Shown in pieces: positions 36,394 through 44,308 of a DNA stretch of 64,000 nucleotides. This DNA comes from an uncultured Clostridia bacterium (lineage in GTDB: Bacteria > Bacillota > Clostridia > TANB77 > CAG-508): positions 86,468-150,467 of the forward strand of contig CAOTKV010000002.1 of assembly GCA_948530865.1 (NCBI GenBank), in the 5' to 3' direction. The notes under the pieces are model-generated. The model was not told the DNA's origin, did no database searches, and saw only the letters and a list, made by a program, of their open reading frames with translations. Positions within the stretch are counted from its first letter, which is position 1, and each line of letters starts with the position of its first letter. Made by a program: the position numbers and the translations under genes.

Positions 36394-37743
36394 CTATATT
36401 TTTAAAATTAGACTTGCAAGTGAAAAGAATACTGTAACTGAAAAAATATCAACAATTGTTGTAATTATTGGTGATGCCATTAATGCAGGATCTAATTTTA
36501 TTTTTTTTGCAACTATTGGCAAAATTCCTCCAATTAATTTTGCAGCAAGAACAATAAGTACTAGTGTAATTGCTACAACAACAGCTATTAAAATATTTTG
36601 ATATTGCACAGCAACTCTTATTCCATTTACAATTCCTAAAATAATACCAACTATTAATGCAACTCTCAATTCTTTCCAAATAACTTTTAATAAATCTTTG
36701 GAACTTATTTCATCAGTCGCCAAACCTCTTATTATAAGAGTAGATGTTTGAGAACCACAATTTCCTCCTGTATCCATAAGCATTGGCATAAATGCAACTA
36801 ATATTGGAAGACTTGCTATTGCCCCTTCGAAATATGTAGTTATAGTTCCAGTTATTGTTGCAGAAAGCATTAAAAGTAATAACCATAATATTCTGGATTT
36901 AGCATGTGAAAATACGCTTGTTTTAAAATATGAATCATCTGTTGTAGATGTAATACCTGCCATTAATTCAAAGTCTTCTGATGTTTCTTCTTGCATAACA
37001 TCAATAGCATCATCTATTGTTATAATTCCTACTAATCTATTTTCTTTATCAACTACTGGTATTGCAACTAAATCATATTTATCAAACATTTTTGAAACAT
37101 CTTCTTGATCTTCAAGTGTTTGAACTTCAATAACATTTGTATCCATTATTTCTTTTACTAATTGATTTGTTTCTGCTACCAAAAGATCTTTAATATCTAA
37201 AACTCCAAGCAATTTTCTATCTGTTGCTAAAACATAACAATTATATACTGTTTCTTTTTGAAGTCCTTTTTGTTTTATTACTTCAAAAGCTTTTTCAACT
37301 GTCATATTTTCTTTTAAATCTATAAACTCTGTTGTCATAAGGCTTCCAGCAGTATCATCTGGATATTTTAAAAGTTCATTTATTATTTTTCTATCCTCTA
37401 GCTTTGTGTTAGCAAGTATTCTTTTTACAACATTTGATGGCATTTCTTCTATTAAATCAACCGCATCATCCATAAAAAGTTCATTCATTACATTTTTTAT
37501 TTCTTTATCTGTTAAACAATTTATTAATCTTTCTTGGTCATCATGGTCTAATTCCACAAATACTTCTGCTGCTTTTTCCTTTGATAAAAGCCTATATACC
37601 ATTATTATTTTTTCATCATCTATATTTTCTAAAATGCTCGGGAAATCAGCACTATTTATATTTTCTAAATATTTACATAAATCGCCTATTCTTTTGTTTT
37701 CAATAAAATTTGTTACTTCTTCTATTATTTTTTCTTCTTCCAT
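36394..37743 (-). CDS. mgtE: Magnesium transporter MgtE, copy 2
   Basis: The length (449) and domain plan equal those of the downstream copy. Most blocks are near identical (TGGNCGSQTSTLIIRGLATDEI, CBS region with VDKENRLVGIITIDDAIDVM). The copies differ most in the last two membrane helices and the N domain, which suggests a fairly old tandem duplication with either specialised ion use or a heteromeric pair. The start follows GGAGGGAAATTGC. Confidence 0.95.
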   Translation of the reverse strand: MEEEKIIEEVTNFIENKRIGDLCKYLENINSADFPSILENIDDEKIIMVYRLLSKEKAAEVFVELDHDDQERLINCLTDKEIKNVMNELFMDDAVDLIEEMPSNVVKRILANTKLEDRKIINELLKYPDDTAGSLMTTEFIDLKENMTVEKAFEVIKQKGLQKETVYNCYVLATDRKLLGVLDIKDLLVAETNQLVKEIMDTNVIEVQTLEDQEDVSKMFDKYDLVAIPVVDKENRLVGIITIDDAIDVMQEETSEDFELMAGITSTTDDSYFKTSVFSHAKSRILWLLLLMLSATITGTITTYFEGAIASLPILVAFMPMLMDTGGNCGSQTSTLIIRGLATDEISSKDLLKVIWKELRVALIVGIILGIVNGIRVAVQYQNILIAVVVAITLVLIVLAAKLIGGILPIVAKKIKLDPALMASPIITTIVDIFSVTVFFSLASLILKI

Positions 37744-37992
37744 GCAATTTCCCTCCTATTCTTTATTTTTATAGGTTATTATATAATATGTCTAAAAGTT
37801 AATTATGTAAATTTATCAAACATATTTATTATACCATATACACATTAAAAGTCAATATTAGTCTAAAAAAGTTCAAAAGAATTGTTTTCCTATTTCTTTT
37901 TATTCTTATTTCTTTATATCTTCTTTTTTCTCTCTTTTTCTTTGTTTTTTAGTTAATTAGTTTTTAACTTAATATTTTATATACAGGAAAAC

Positions 37993-38021
37993 TTGCCTTT
38001 TATGTTAACATGTGTTATAAT
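37993..38021 (+). promoter_or_regulatory. Promoter P1 of lipoprotein cassette
   Basis: TTGCCT (37993-37998) and TATAAT (38016-38021) are 17 bases apart. The following untranslated leader (ending AGGAGGGA) is nearly identical to that of P2 at 38750, showing that promoter and leader were duplicated with the genes. It contains a short AACCT/AGGTT hairpin in both copies. Confidence 0.7.
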
Positions 38022-38093
38022 ATTTTAGATACTTATATTTTTTTCAAAACCTGCAATTTAGGTTCTGAAATAACACATTTTAGGAGGGATTTA

Positions 38094-38217
38094 TGGCAAA
38101 ACATTATTAATCTTTGTTGCTTTTTATTGATTGCTTTTTTACTTACTGGATAATATGATGACGGTTACAAGTATTAACTACAACCACAATCATTACGAAT
38201 ATTATAACTATTAATTA
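38094..38217 (+). pseudogene. Decayed copy of the Tyr/Asp lipoprotein gene
   Basis: After the duplicated leader and ATG, the sequence follows the gene at 38852 with deletions and stops. The stretch ATCTTTGTTGCTTTTTATTG matches the signal-peptide part. GATGACGGTTACAAG, then ACCACAATCATTACGAATATTATAACTATTAATTA, matches the start and end of the Asp/Tyr repeat. It stops after five codons (ATG GCA AAA CAT TAT TAA). Only the promoter and leader may still work, for the next gene. Confidence 0.65.
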
Positions 38218-38242
38218 GCACCAATAAAAAGGAGAATACTCT

Positions 38243-38662
38243 ATGGATACTCAAAATAAACTTGAAATTTTTATGTATATAGCGTGTTGTTTACCGCTAT
38301 GTTTCATATTAATGCTTGATGCAGTAATTGGAGAGCATGATAACTTAGAAAATCAAACTGTAATAGCAACTGTAATAGAAAAGGATTCTGAAAAAGCCCA
38401 GACTTGGCATGCTTTAGGGCATCAGTCGCTTGGATGGAAATCTTATCGTTTTCCAGCTACACATTATGTTGTAATAGAATATAAAGGAATCGTCTTAACT
38501 TATGATAACAAGTCATTATATAATAAATATGAAGTAGGCGATGAAATCAAACTATATGTTGATGCTAAGTTTGATTCCGCAGGGAATTTTATCCCATATA
38601 ATCATTACGAAATCTACCTTTCTGAATATCCTGACATTGACTACATTCAAATCGATTATTAA
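38243..38662 (+). CDS. Signal-anchored protein, paralog of the gene at 39246
   Basis: The 139-residue protein has an N-terminal membrane segment (IACCLPLCFILMLDAVIG) and a compact outer domain. YVVIEYKGIVLTYDNKSLYN and YEVGDEIKLYVDAKFD match the 39246 product closely. The start follows AAAAAGGAG. The composition is less AT-rich than its neighbours. Function unknown; the fold resembles small DUF3592-like or OB-like domains, which is only an impression. Confidence 0.65.
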   Translation: MDTQNKLEIFMYIACCLPLCFILMLDAVIGEHDNLENQTVIATVIEKDSEKAQTWHALGHQSLGWKSYRFPATHYVVIEYKGIVLTYDNKSLYNKYEVGDEIKLYVDAKFDSAGNFIPYNHYEIYLSEYPDIDYIQIDY

Positions 38663-38674
38663 TGAAAATCCCAA

Positions 38675-38710
38675 AGAGCCCTAGCAACTACTGCTAGGGC
38701 TCTTGTTCTT
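38675..38710 (+). terminator. Terminator of the first cassette copy
   Basis: AGAGCCCTAGCA (38675-38686) pairs with TGCTAGGGCTCT (38692-38703), followed by TGTTCTTTT. Almost the same stem ends the second copy at 39645. Confidence 0.85.
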
Positions 38711-38749
38711 TTACCTTTCCATTTTTATTTAATATTCATATATAGAAAT

Positions 38750-38778
38750 TTGATTTTTATGTTAACATATGTTATAAT
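38750..38778 (+). promoter_or_regulatory. Promoter P2 of lipoprotein cassette
   Basis: TTGATT (38750-38755) and TATAAT (38773-38778) are 17 bases apart. ATGTTAACAT between them is shared with P1. The transcript would start about 65 bases before the Tyr/Asp lipoprotein gene. Confidence 0.7.
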
Positions 38779-38851
38779 ATTTTAGACATTTATATTTTTT
38801 CAAAACCTGTAATTTAGGTTCTGAAATAACACATTTTTAGGAGGGAATTTT

Positions 38852-39217
38852 ATGACAAAAAAATTTTTGCGGAAGACTTTATCAATCTTTGTAGTTGTTA
38901 TTATGTCCTGCTTTTTCCTTGCCGGATGTGATGATGATCCTGGTGGTTATAAGCATAATCACAATTACGATCATAGTTATGACTATGATAATTATTATAA
39001 TTATGACTACGATTATGATTATGATGATTACTATGACAATTACTATGATTACAATTATGGTTATGACGATTATTATGACTATGATTACGGTTATGGTTAC
39101 GATGATTACTATGACTATGATTACGATTATGGTTATGACGATTATTATGACTATGATTACGATTATGGTTATGATGATTATTATGACTATGATTACGATT
39201 ATGATTATTACTATTAA
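38852..39217 (+). CDS. Lipoprotein made almost only of Asp and Tyr repeats
   Basis: The 121-residue protein has a lipoprotein signal peptide ending in the lipobox LAGC (Cys about 26). All of the rest is Asp, Tyr, a little Asn, Gly and His. It is built from repeats of DDYYDYDYDYGY encoded by a tandem DNA repeat of about 36-42 bases. It would sit on the outer face of the membrane. The acidic-tyrosine surface could bind metal or wall polymer, but nothing proves this. It has an in-frame CGG at codon 7 (38870-38872) with no shift. Frames on both strands are open across the repeat, but only this one has signal peptide, lipobox and ribosome site. Confidence 0.75.
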   Translation: MTKKFLRKTLSIFVVVIMSCFFLAGCDDDPGGYKHNHNYDHSYDYDNYYNYDYDYDYDDYYDNYYDYNYGYDDYYDYDYGYGYDDYYDYDYDYGYDDYYDYDYDYGYDDYYDYDYDYDYYY

Positions 39218-39245
39218 CCACCACTAACAAAAAGGAGCGGACTAT

Positions 39246-39632
39246 ATGAAAAAAACAATTCGGAAAACTGCTTTAATTCTTGTAATTCTTTTACTTTCTT
39301 GCATGTTTCTTGCAGGATGCGAAAACGTACAGGCTGAAAAACAAATGGTCACAGCAGTTGTAACAGACAAAGAGTATGTAAAACCGTATTCCAAGTATGG
39401 CTATTATTTTGATGCTTGGAAAGGCAAACACCGCTGGAAAAATAAACACTTTCCTGCTGAGTACAACGTTACAATTGAATATGAAGGAATTGTCCAAACT
39501 TACAATAATCAGTCACTCTATGATGCATATGAGATCGGCGATGAAATCGAAATGGAGCTTACAACTTACTATAATGAGGAAAATAAGCTTATCACAGACG
39601 GTTTCTACACTCCCAGCATCTCCCTTCCTTAA
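39246..39632 (+). CDS. Small lipoprotein, paralog of the gene at 38243
   Basis: The 128-residue protein starts behind AAAAAGGAG, with a lipoprotein signal peptide ending in FLAGC. The outer domain (NVTIEYEGIVQTYNNQSLYD and YEIGDEIEMELTTYY) matches the product of the first cassette copy, which instead has a plain membrane anchor. It is probably cotranscribed with the Tyr/Asp lipoprotein. It has an in-frame CGG at codon 6 without a shift. Confidence 0.7.
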   Translation: MKKTIRKTALILVILLLSCMFLAGCENVQAEKQMVTAVVTDKEYVKPYSKYGYYFDAWKGKHRWKNKHFPAEYNVTIEYEGIVQTYNNQSLYDAYEIGDEIEMELTTYYNEENKLITDGFYTPSISLP

Positions 39633-39644
39633 ATGAAAAACAAA

Positions 39645-39671
39645 AGAGCCCTAGCTACTTGCTAGGGCTCT
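39645..39671. terminator. Bidirectional terminator of the second cassette copy
   Basis: AGAGCCCTAGC pairs with GCTAGGGCTCT. It lies 12 bases after the lipoprotein stop and 8 bases from the stop of the convergent gene. Confidence 0.85.
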
Positions 39672-39678
39672 AGCTATT

Positions 39679-40971
39679 TTAATATTCTATTTTCATTTGA
39701 TCTACTTTTCTTGCATTTTCTAATACTTTATTATAATATTCTTCGCTAGTATTATTTTTTAATAATTCTTTTGTTACTGTGGTAAGTGCTTGATCACGAT
39801 GTCCTCCAATTATTTCTCCAGTAGTACAATCCACATAATATTCTTTATTTGTGTATTTTTTTATATAATCCATATATGGAAAATAGATTTCAGGATTTCT
39901 TTCAATTTTTTTATGTTCAATATTTACTTTCCATACTTTTCTTCTAATGTTTGGCGTTTCAAAATGACACTCATCTTTTCTTATAATTCCCACATTAGTA
40001 TCTGTTTCAATAATTTCATATAAATCAATACTTTGTTCTAACTCATATATCTCAGAATTCATATTTTCTATACTGATTTCTGCTGAAATATTTTTTATTT
40101 CTAAATCACTAAATTCATTTTCTTTATTTTTAGCAATTTGAATTGCCTCTTCTTTTGTAAATACTACTTTATTATTTTCAAATGAATTATCAGTATTAAT
40201 ATATATTGATTCAATTTTTACTTCTCCATTTATCACAAAAAATGATATTTTTACACTTTCTGCTAAATTTACTACACTATCATAATACTTATCAAAAAAG
40301 ACATCCCATTGATTTACACATTTTTGATTAAAATAGTGTTCTCTCTCCTCAGCATCATATAATTCATATTCATCTATATTTACTCCAAATTTTTGAACTT
40401 TTTCCTTTGCAATATCTATCGCTATCTCTTTTTCAATTTTATCTACTTCATATTTATTATATTTTAAAGTTCTATCATCAAATGAAGTAGCCATACCATT
40501 AACAGCATCAATTATAACATCCATACCATCTTCATAACTATATTTTGTTTTTACAATATAATAAGGATTATTCAAATAACCTCTTTGCAATTCAATTCTT
40601 TCTATTTTAACATTTTCAAAACCTAAATTATTAAATTTTTGCATCGCAAGTTCTTTAGCTCTCTCTTCTGTAATTTTTACTTCTTTCTCTTTTTCTTCAT
40701 CTGTAAGTTCTATTGGTAATATATTTTCAATTTTTTCATTCATACTAAATTGTTTAGGTTCTTTAAAAATTTTTTCATATATTATTTCATAATTTGTAGC
40801 AAATACAATTCCAGTACCAAATAAAAGTGTAATAAGAGCTGTAATCACTTTTTTCAAATAATTTCTATTATTATTTCTATATAATGCCGATTTTATAGAA
40901 TTTTCAAATCCTACTGGAACTTGTATATCTTTTTTTAAAGCAAGTCTTATATTTTCTTCAAACTCATCCAT
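39679..40971 (-). CDS. Membrane anti-sigma-like protein with PepSY-type repeats
   Basis: The 430-residue protein follows an ECF sigma gene by 2 bases. The N-terminus is cytoplasmic (FEENIRLALKKDIQVPVGFENSIKSAL), then one membrane segment (about 38-58). A large outer part follows with several PepSY-like units, seen in TEERAKELAMQKFNNLGFENVKIERI, TKEEAIQIAKNKENEFSDLE and the ending YYVDCTTGEIIGG. The plan is the same as that of the protein at 49178. It probably holds the sigma factor until an outside signal arrives. Confidence 0.72.
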   Translation of the reverse strand: MDEFEENIRLALKKDIQVPVGFENSIKSALYRNNNRNYLKKVITALITLLFGTGIVFATNYEIIYEKIFKEPKQFSMNEKIENILPIELTDEEKEKEVKITEERAKELAMQKFNNLGFENVKIERIELQRGYLNNPYYIVKTKYSYEDGMDVIIDAVNGMATSFDDRTLKYNKYEVDKIEKEIAIDIAKEKVQKFGVNIDEYELYDAEEREHYFNQKCVNQWDVFFDKYYDSVVNLAESVKISFFVINGEVKIESIYINTDNSFENNKVVFTKEEAIQIAKNKENEFSDLEIKNISAEISIENMNSEIYELEQSIDLYEIIETDTNVGIIRKDECHFETPNIRRKVWKVNIEHKKIERNPEIYFPYMDYIKKYTNKEYYVDCTTGEIIGGHRDQALTTVTKELLKNNTSEEYYNKVLENARKVDQMKIEY

Positions 40972-40973
40972 AT

Positions 40974-41486
40974 TTACACTTCCTTTACATATTTATTTTT
41001 TAATTTTATTTTTGCTCTTCTTAATCTTGTTTTTACTGTATTTTCACTAACTTTTAGAAGTTTAGAAATATCTTTTGTTGTGTAATCTTCCATATAATGC
41101 AAGCTTAAAATTATTCTTTCATTATAGTTTAAATCTTTTAAAATATCATAAAAATTCAAATTGCTATCTAAATTATCATTAGATTTTAAATAATTTTCAA
41201 ATTCTTCTCCTTCAAAAGAAATATTATATTTTTTTCTTTTTCTATATATTTTGTTACACTTATTAATTAAAATAGTTATTATCCACTTTTTAAAATAACT
41301 TGTATCTTTTAATTTGTATATATTTTTGAATGTTTCAAGCATTGTTTCTTGAATTGCATCTTCAATATCTTCATTATTACTAAGTCTAATTCTTGCAATT
41401 TTATAAAGTTCAACTTTCAAATCTAACATAAGATTAGTAAAAGATTCTTTATTTCCATTCTTTGCTTCAATTATTAGTTCTTCCAT
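40974..41486 (-). CDS. ECF-type RNA polymerase sigma factor
   Basis: The 170-residue sigma factor has region 2 with LYKIARIRLSNNEDIEDAIQETML and FKKWIITILINKCNKIYRK, and region 4 with RIILSLHYMEDYTTKDISKLL followed by ENTVKTRLRRAKIKL. It is cotranscribed with its likely anti-sigma factor. Close in sequence to the sigma gene at 60106. Confidence 0.93.
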   Translation of the reverse strand: MEELIIEAKNGNKESFTNLMLDLKVELYKIARIRLSNNEDIEDAIQETMLETFKNIYKLKDTSYFKKWIITILINKCNKIYRKRKKYNISFEGEEFENYLKSNDNLDSNLNFYDILKDLNYNERIILSLHYMEDYTTKDISKLLKVSENTVKTRLRRAKIKLKNKYVKEV

Positions 41487-41564
41487 TTCTCCTCCTTGTA
41501 AATATGTATCTATTATATCAATAAGAGTCGTTATGTATAAAAAATAGTTTCACTAAAAGAAAAA

Positions 41565-41603
41565 ATTAGAGGAGTATTTGATTTTCTCAAACACTCCTCT
41601 AAT
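41565..41603 (-). terminator. Terminator after atypical gene
   Basis: ATTAGAGGAGT with TTGA pairs with TCAAACACTCCTCTAAT, with one bulged base. It lies just after the stop of the gene at 41612. Confidence 0.75.
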
Positions 41604-41611
41604 CTTAAATT

Positions 41612-42241
41612 TTAAATATCTTTCAAATCAAGTGACGACCAAAATTTTCTCATCGATTCTCGATGTTTTTCATCGTCTTCTTTGAACACACCTTTATCTT
41701 CTGCGTCTTTGATGGTTTTATCAAAATCCCCATATAATGCTTTTCTCATTTCTTCAAAATCAATTTCTTTTTTACTAGCATACTCATCAAACTTAGATTT
41801 TTCCCAGTCCTCACATACTTTTCTAAACGCTGGACCATGGTGCATAAAAAGTCTGCATGAAGTATAATCATACTTTGTAATTGCATGAATTATTGATTTC
41901 AAGTACTTTTCTTTTGCCTCTTTTGCCATTTCACTTTCATTTGATAAACTATGATAGCAATAAGAAACTGACTCTTGTGCTGTCGATTCGCTATTTGATG
42001 GACATTCTTTACAAACTTCCAAATCTGCAAAGCAGTTCAGAATTGCAATCTTGATTTCGTTTGCATATTCTTTAGGAAATCCTGATTCATTGCAAACTCT
42101 AACCAATTCTGTTGCAGACGCAATCCAATTGTAGTTAGACTTACAATCCTCCATTACCCGTTCATACAGTTCTTTTGCGGTTAAAGAATATTCCTTTCCG
42201 CGCCAACCATTAATGTGGTATTTCTTTACTGCATCGTACAT
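41612..42241 (-). CDS. Unknown protein, atypical composition
   Basis: The start MYDAVKKYHINGWRGKEYSL is set behind TTAGGAGG; a longer frame has no such site. The protein has 209 residues and is mainly helical, with a Cys pair (LEVCKECPSNS) and YDYTSCRLFMHHGPAFRKVC, which could bind metal. Codon use is richer in G and C than in the neighbours, and it contains an in-frame CGG (42160-42158) that does not break the frame. Family not recognised. It is a single-gene unit. Confidence 0.6.
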   Translation of the reverse strand: MYDAVKKYHINGWRGKEYSLTAKELYERVMEDCKSNYNWIASATELVRVCNESGFPKEYANEIKIAILNCFADLEVCKECPSNSESTAQESVSYCYHSLSNESEMAKEAKEKYLKSIIHAITKYDYTSCRLFMHHGPAFRKVCEDWEKSKFDEYASKKEIDFEEMRKALYGDFDKTIKDAEDKGVFKEDDEKHRESMRKFWSSLDLKDI

Positions 42242-42454
42242 TTTCTTACCTCCTAACAAATTTTTGTTTGAAGCTTTTGGAAACAATTTATAAAAAACAA
42301 TATTTTCTTCTTCATCATATCCTCTCTCCTCTAATACTTATTGCTGTTTACTAGTTACATATGTCTCTCCATAAGGAGATTATAAAATTAATGCCATAAT
42401 ATATTATCACGATTCCTTTTGAATTTCAAGTAAACTACTTATAAATACTAGCAT

Positions 42455-42487
42455 AAACGATACATTATTTTATAATGTATCGTTTTA
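42455..42487 (-). terminator. Terminator of the Rpn-type nuclease gene
   Basis: AAACGATACATTAT (42455-42468) pairs with ATAATGTATCGTTT (42472-42485). On the minus strand it follows the stop at 42519 and ends in a T-rich run. Confidence 0.7.
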
Positions 42488-42518
42488 GAATTTAATATTT
42501 CAATTTTTATTTAGATAG

Positions 42519-43391
42519 CTAATCTTTTAATTTTTCTATTTCTTCTTTTGGTAAATTGGTTACTTTTGCAATAATAGAAATATCAATATTTTCTCCTAAT
42601 AGTTCCTTTGCTATTTTTAATGTGTTACGTTTTACTCCTTGCTTTATACCTTTTTCTATTCCTACTTTTTCACCTTTATCAAATCCAGCAGCTTCTATTG
42701 CTTTTTTATCCATTATGTACATTAATCTTTGAAATGCTAACTCTTCTTCTCTTTCATCATCACTTATTTCATTTAGCACTTCATGTGCCTTTTTCAATGA
42801 TTCATTTTTCTTTACTTCACTCATTTTTATTACCTCTGGATTTATTATGAATTTTACCCAACTGCTCAATTCACTCTCATTTGAGTACTTTTCAAACTTT
42901 GGTAATTCGATTATATAAATTTCAAAATTCTTTGTCAATATTACATTTTTACATTCATCTTCACATATGTGCCACTTACTAAAGTACTTATGTATTTTCT
43001 CAAGTCCTGTTATTTCATAATCTGCAAATAATATTATAATTGTTTTTTGTGCTGTTATATAATCTTCTCCTAAATTAATTGATTTTGAATACAGCTTACT
43101 CCAATAAAATAGCAATCTATTTTCTATATCTTTCCTGTCTATTATCTGCATCTCTATATTACACTGAATACTATTATCTAAAACTGCTCTAATATCAAGT
43201 ATACCAAATTTATCTGTTTTTAAATCTTGCTCTAAAATTTCTTTGCAATCTAATTTCACTTCTTTAATATTGGCACCATCAATAATTGCATTTAAAAGTC
43301 CTTTTGTTATTTCTTCATTTCCAACATAACCAAATATTCTTTTAAAAACATAATCATTTGTTGGTTTTAATAATTTTCTTATAAGCACCAT
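42519..43391 (-). CDS. Rpn/PD-(D/E)XK nuclease family transposase-like protein
   Basis: The 290-residue protein opens with KLLKPTNDYVFKRIFG, the signature of the Rpn (recombination-promoting nuclease, PDDEXK_2) family. The nuclease core DIRAVLDNSIQCNIEMQI holds the D and ExQ of the PD-(D/E)XK site. A C-terminal helical tail has KGEKVGIEKGIKQGVKRNTLKIAKELL. The start is uncertain, since the AAGGAG touches the ATG. Family members move or process DNA in an uncertain way, and many copies per genome are common. Confidence 0.85.
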   Translation of the reverse strand: MVLIRKLLKPTNDYVFKRIFGYVGNEEITKGLLNAIIDGANIKEVKLDCKEILEQDLKTDKFGILDIRAVLDNSIQCNIEMQIIDRKDIENRLLFYWSKLYSKSINLGEDYITAQKTIIILFADYEITGLEKIHKYFSKWHICEDECKNVILTKNFEIYIIELPKFEKYSNESELSSWVKFIINPEVIKMSEVKKNESLKKAHEVLNEISDDEREEELAFQRLMYIMDKKAIEAAGFDKGEKVGIEKGIKQGVKRNTLKIAKELLGENIDISIIAKVTNLPKEEIEKLKD

Positions 43392-43657
43392 CTCCTTATG
43401 TATTTTTTTGTTTGATTGTTTTGACCAGAATTGGTCTGATTTTTTTGAATTAAATTTTAATTGAAATATTAAATTTGATGAATATTATCATAAAATTAAA
43501 CTATTTTCAACAGAATAATTTAATTTTTACAAAGTTACTAAGGTATATTGAATTATTATGTAAACTATGATATACTGATTATATAATTCCTAGATATCGG
43601 GAAATAAATAATGATATCCTTTTGTTTATCTCTTATAACAATTGTAAGGAGGTAACT

Positions 43658-44119
43658 ATGATTGCTCTGGGAATTGGAATTATGTGTTTGGTGGTTCTTT
43701 TTTGTATTATTATGAATTTTAAACCAAAATCAATTCAAAACGTTAAATCTCTTCGGTCTGCTGGCAAGTATTCCTTTTGGCAAACAAGCACTTCAACAGA
43801 GTACATCACATTTTTAAATGAATTGGACATCGATGATAATCGCAAAATAGTATCAGTTTCAAATAGTTCCTACGCATTCAGATATTTAGGACCTTATAAT
43901 ATTTATACTGTTATATATGAAGAATGTGAAAAGTCAGAGAAAGAAAATATTCATTATGAATACTCAATATTTGAAACAGCATCTAAAGATACCTTCACCG
44001 ATTTCCTTAATACTCTAAGTGATGAATTTGAAATATTTAATATTTCTATCGGTTCATATGCACTTGATTATCTAGGACCTTATCACACCTTCATTGTAAC
44101 ATATAGAAAAGCGTTATAA
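43658..44119 (+). CDS. Membrane-anchored protein with internal repeat, atypical composition
   Basis: The start MIALGIGIMCLVVLFCIIM follows AAGGAGGTAACT, which marks this ATG rather than the longer frame. The protein has 153 residues: an N-terminal membrane segment, then two similar halves. Each has a T/S-rich strand with FLNEL or FLNTL and ends in SYAFRYLGPYNIYTVIYEE or SYALDYLGPYHTFIVTYRK. It has an in-frame CGG (43754-43756) without shift. Function unknown. Confidence 0.62.
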   Translation: MIALGIGIMCLVVLFCIIMNFKPKSIQNVKSLRSAGKYSFWQTSTSTEYITFLNELDIDDNRKIVSVSNSSYAFRYLGPYNIYTVIYEECEKSEKENIHYEYSIFETASKDTFTDFLNTLSDEFEIFNISIGSYALDYLGPYHTFIVTYRKAL

Positions 44120-44130
44120 GTTCTAAGAAT

Positions 44131-44170
44131 AGCCCTAACTTCAATTAATTTTGAAGTTAGGGCTTATTTT
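44131..44170. terminator. Bidirectional terminator
   Basis: AGCCCTAACTTCAA (44131-44144) pairs with TTGAAGTTAGGGCT (44151-44164), then TATTTT. It also serves the minus-strand small gene that ends at 44171. Confidence 0.85.
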
Positions 44171-44308
44171 CTAATTCTTTTCTATTCTTTTTTCTAGATT
44201 ACTCAATTTTATTTGTATATTGGAATCAGCATTATTTTTCTTTATAATTTTCAACAACTTAAGTATGCTTTCTTTATTTTTGTTATCTTCGTAGTCTTTA
44301 TCGATCAT
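44171..44308 (-). CDS. Small coupled protein, 45 residues
   Basis: The ATG lies inside the last codons of the large gene (its stop TAA overlaps the start region), so translation would be coupled. The product MIDKDYEDNKNKESILKLL... is all charged helix and ends LSNLEKRIEKN. The position after a large gene repeats the layout at 55114 and 17161. No homology is claimed. Confidence 0.45.
   Translation of the reverse strand: MIDKDYEDNKNKESILKLLKIIKKNNADSNIQIKLSNLEKRIEKN

Noticed and set aside
37744..38000. Magnesium riboswitch (M-box) before the mgtE pair
   Set aside because: No conserved M-box core could be found in the leader.
38901..39230. Long open frames on the other strand and frames over the Asp/Tyr repeat (His/Asn-rich and Met/Ile/Thr-rich)
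   Set aside because: A tandem repeat without stops opens several frames at once. Only the frame with signal peptide, lipobox and ribosome site is supported.
42519..43391. Rpn-type gene as an insertion sequence
   Set aside because: No terminal inverted repeats or target duplications could be seen around it, so it is listed only as a gene.
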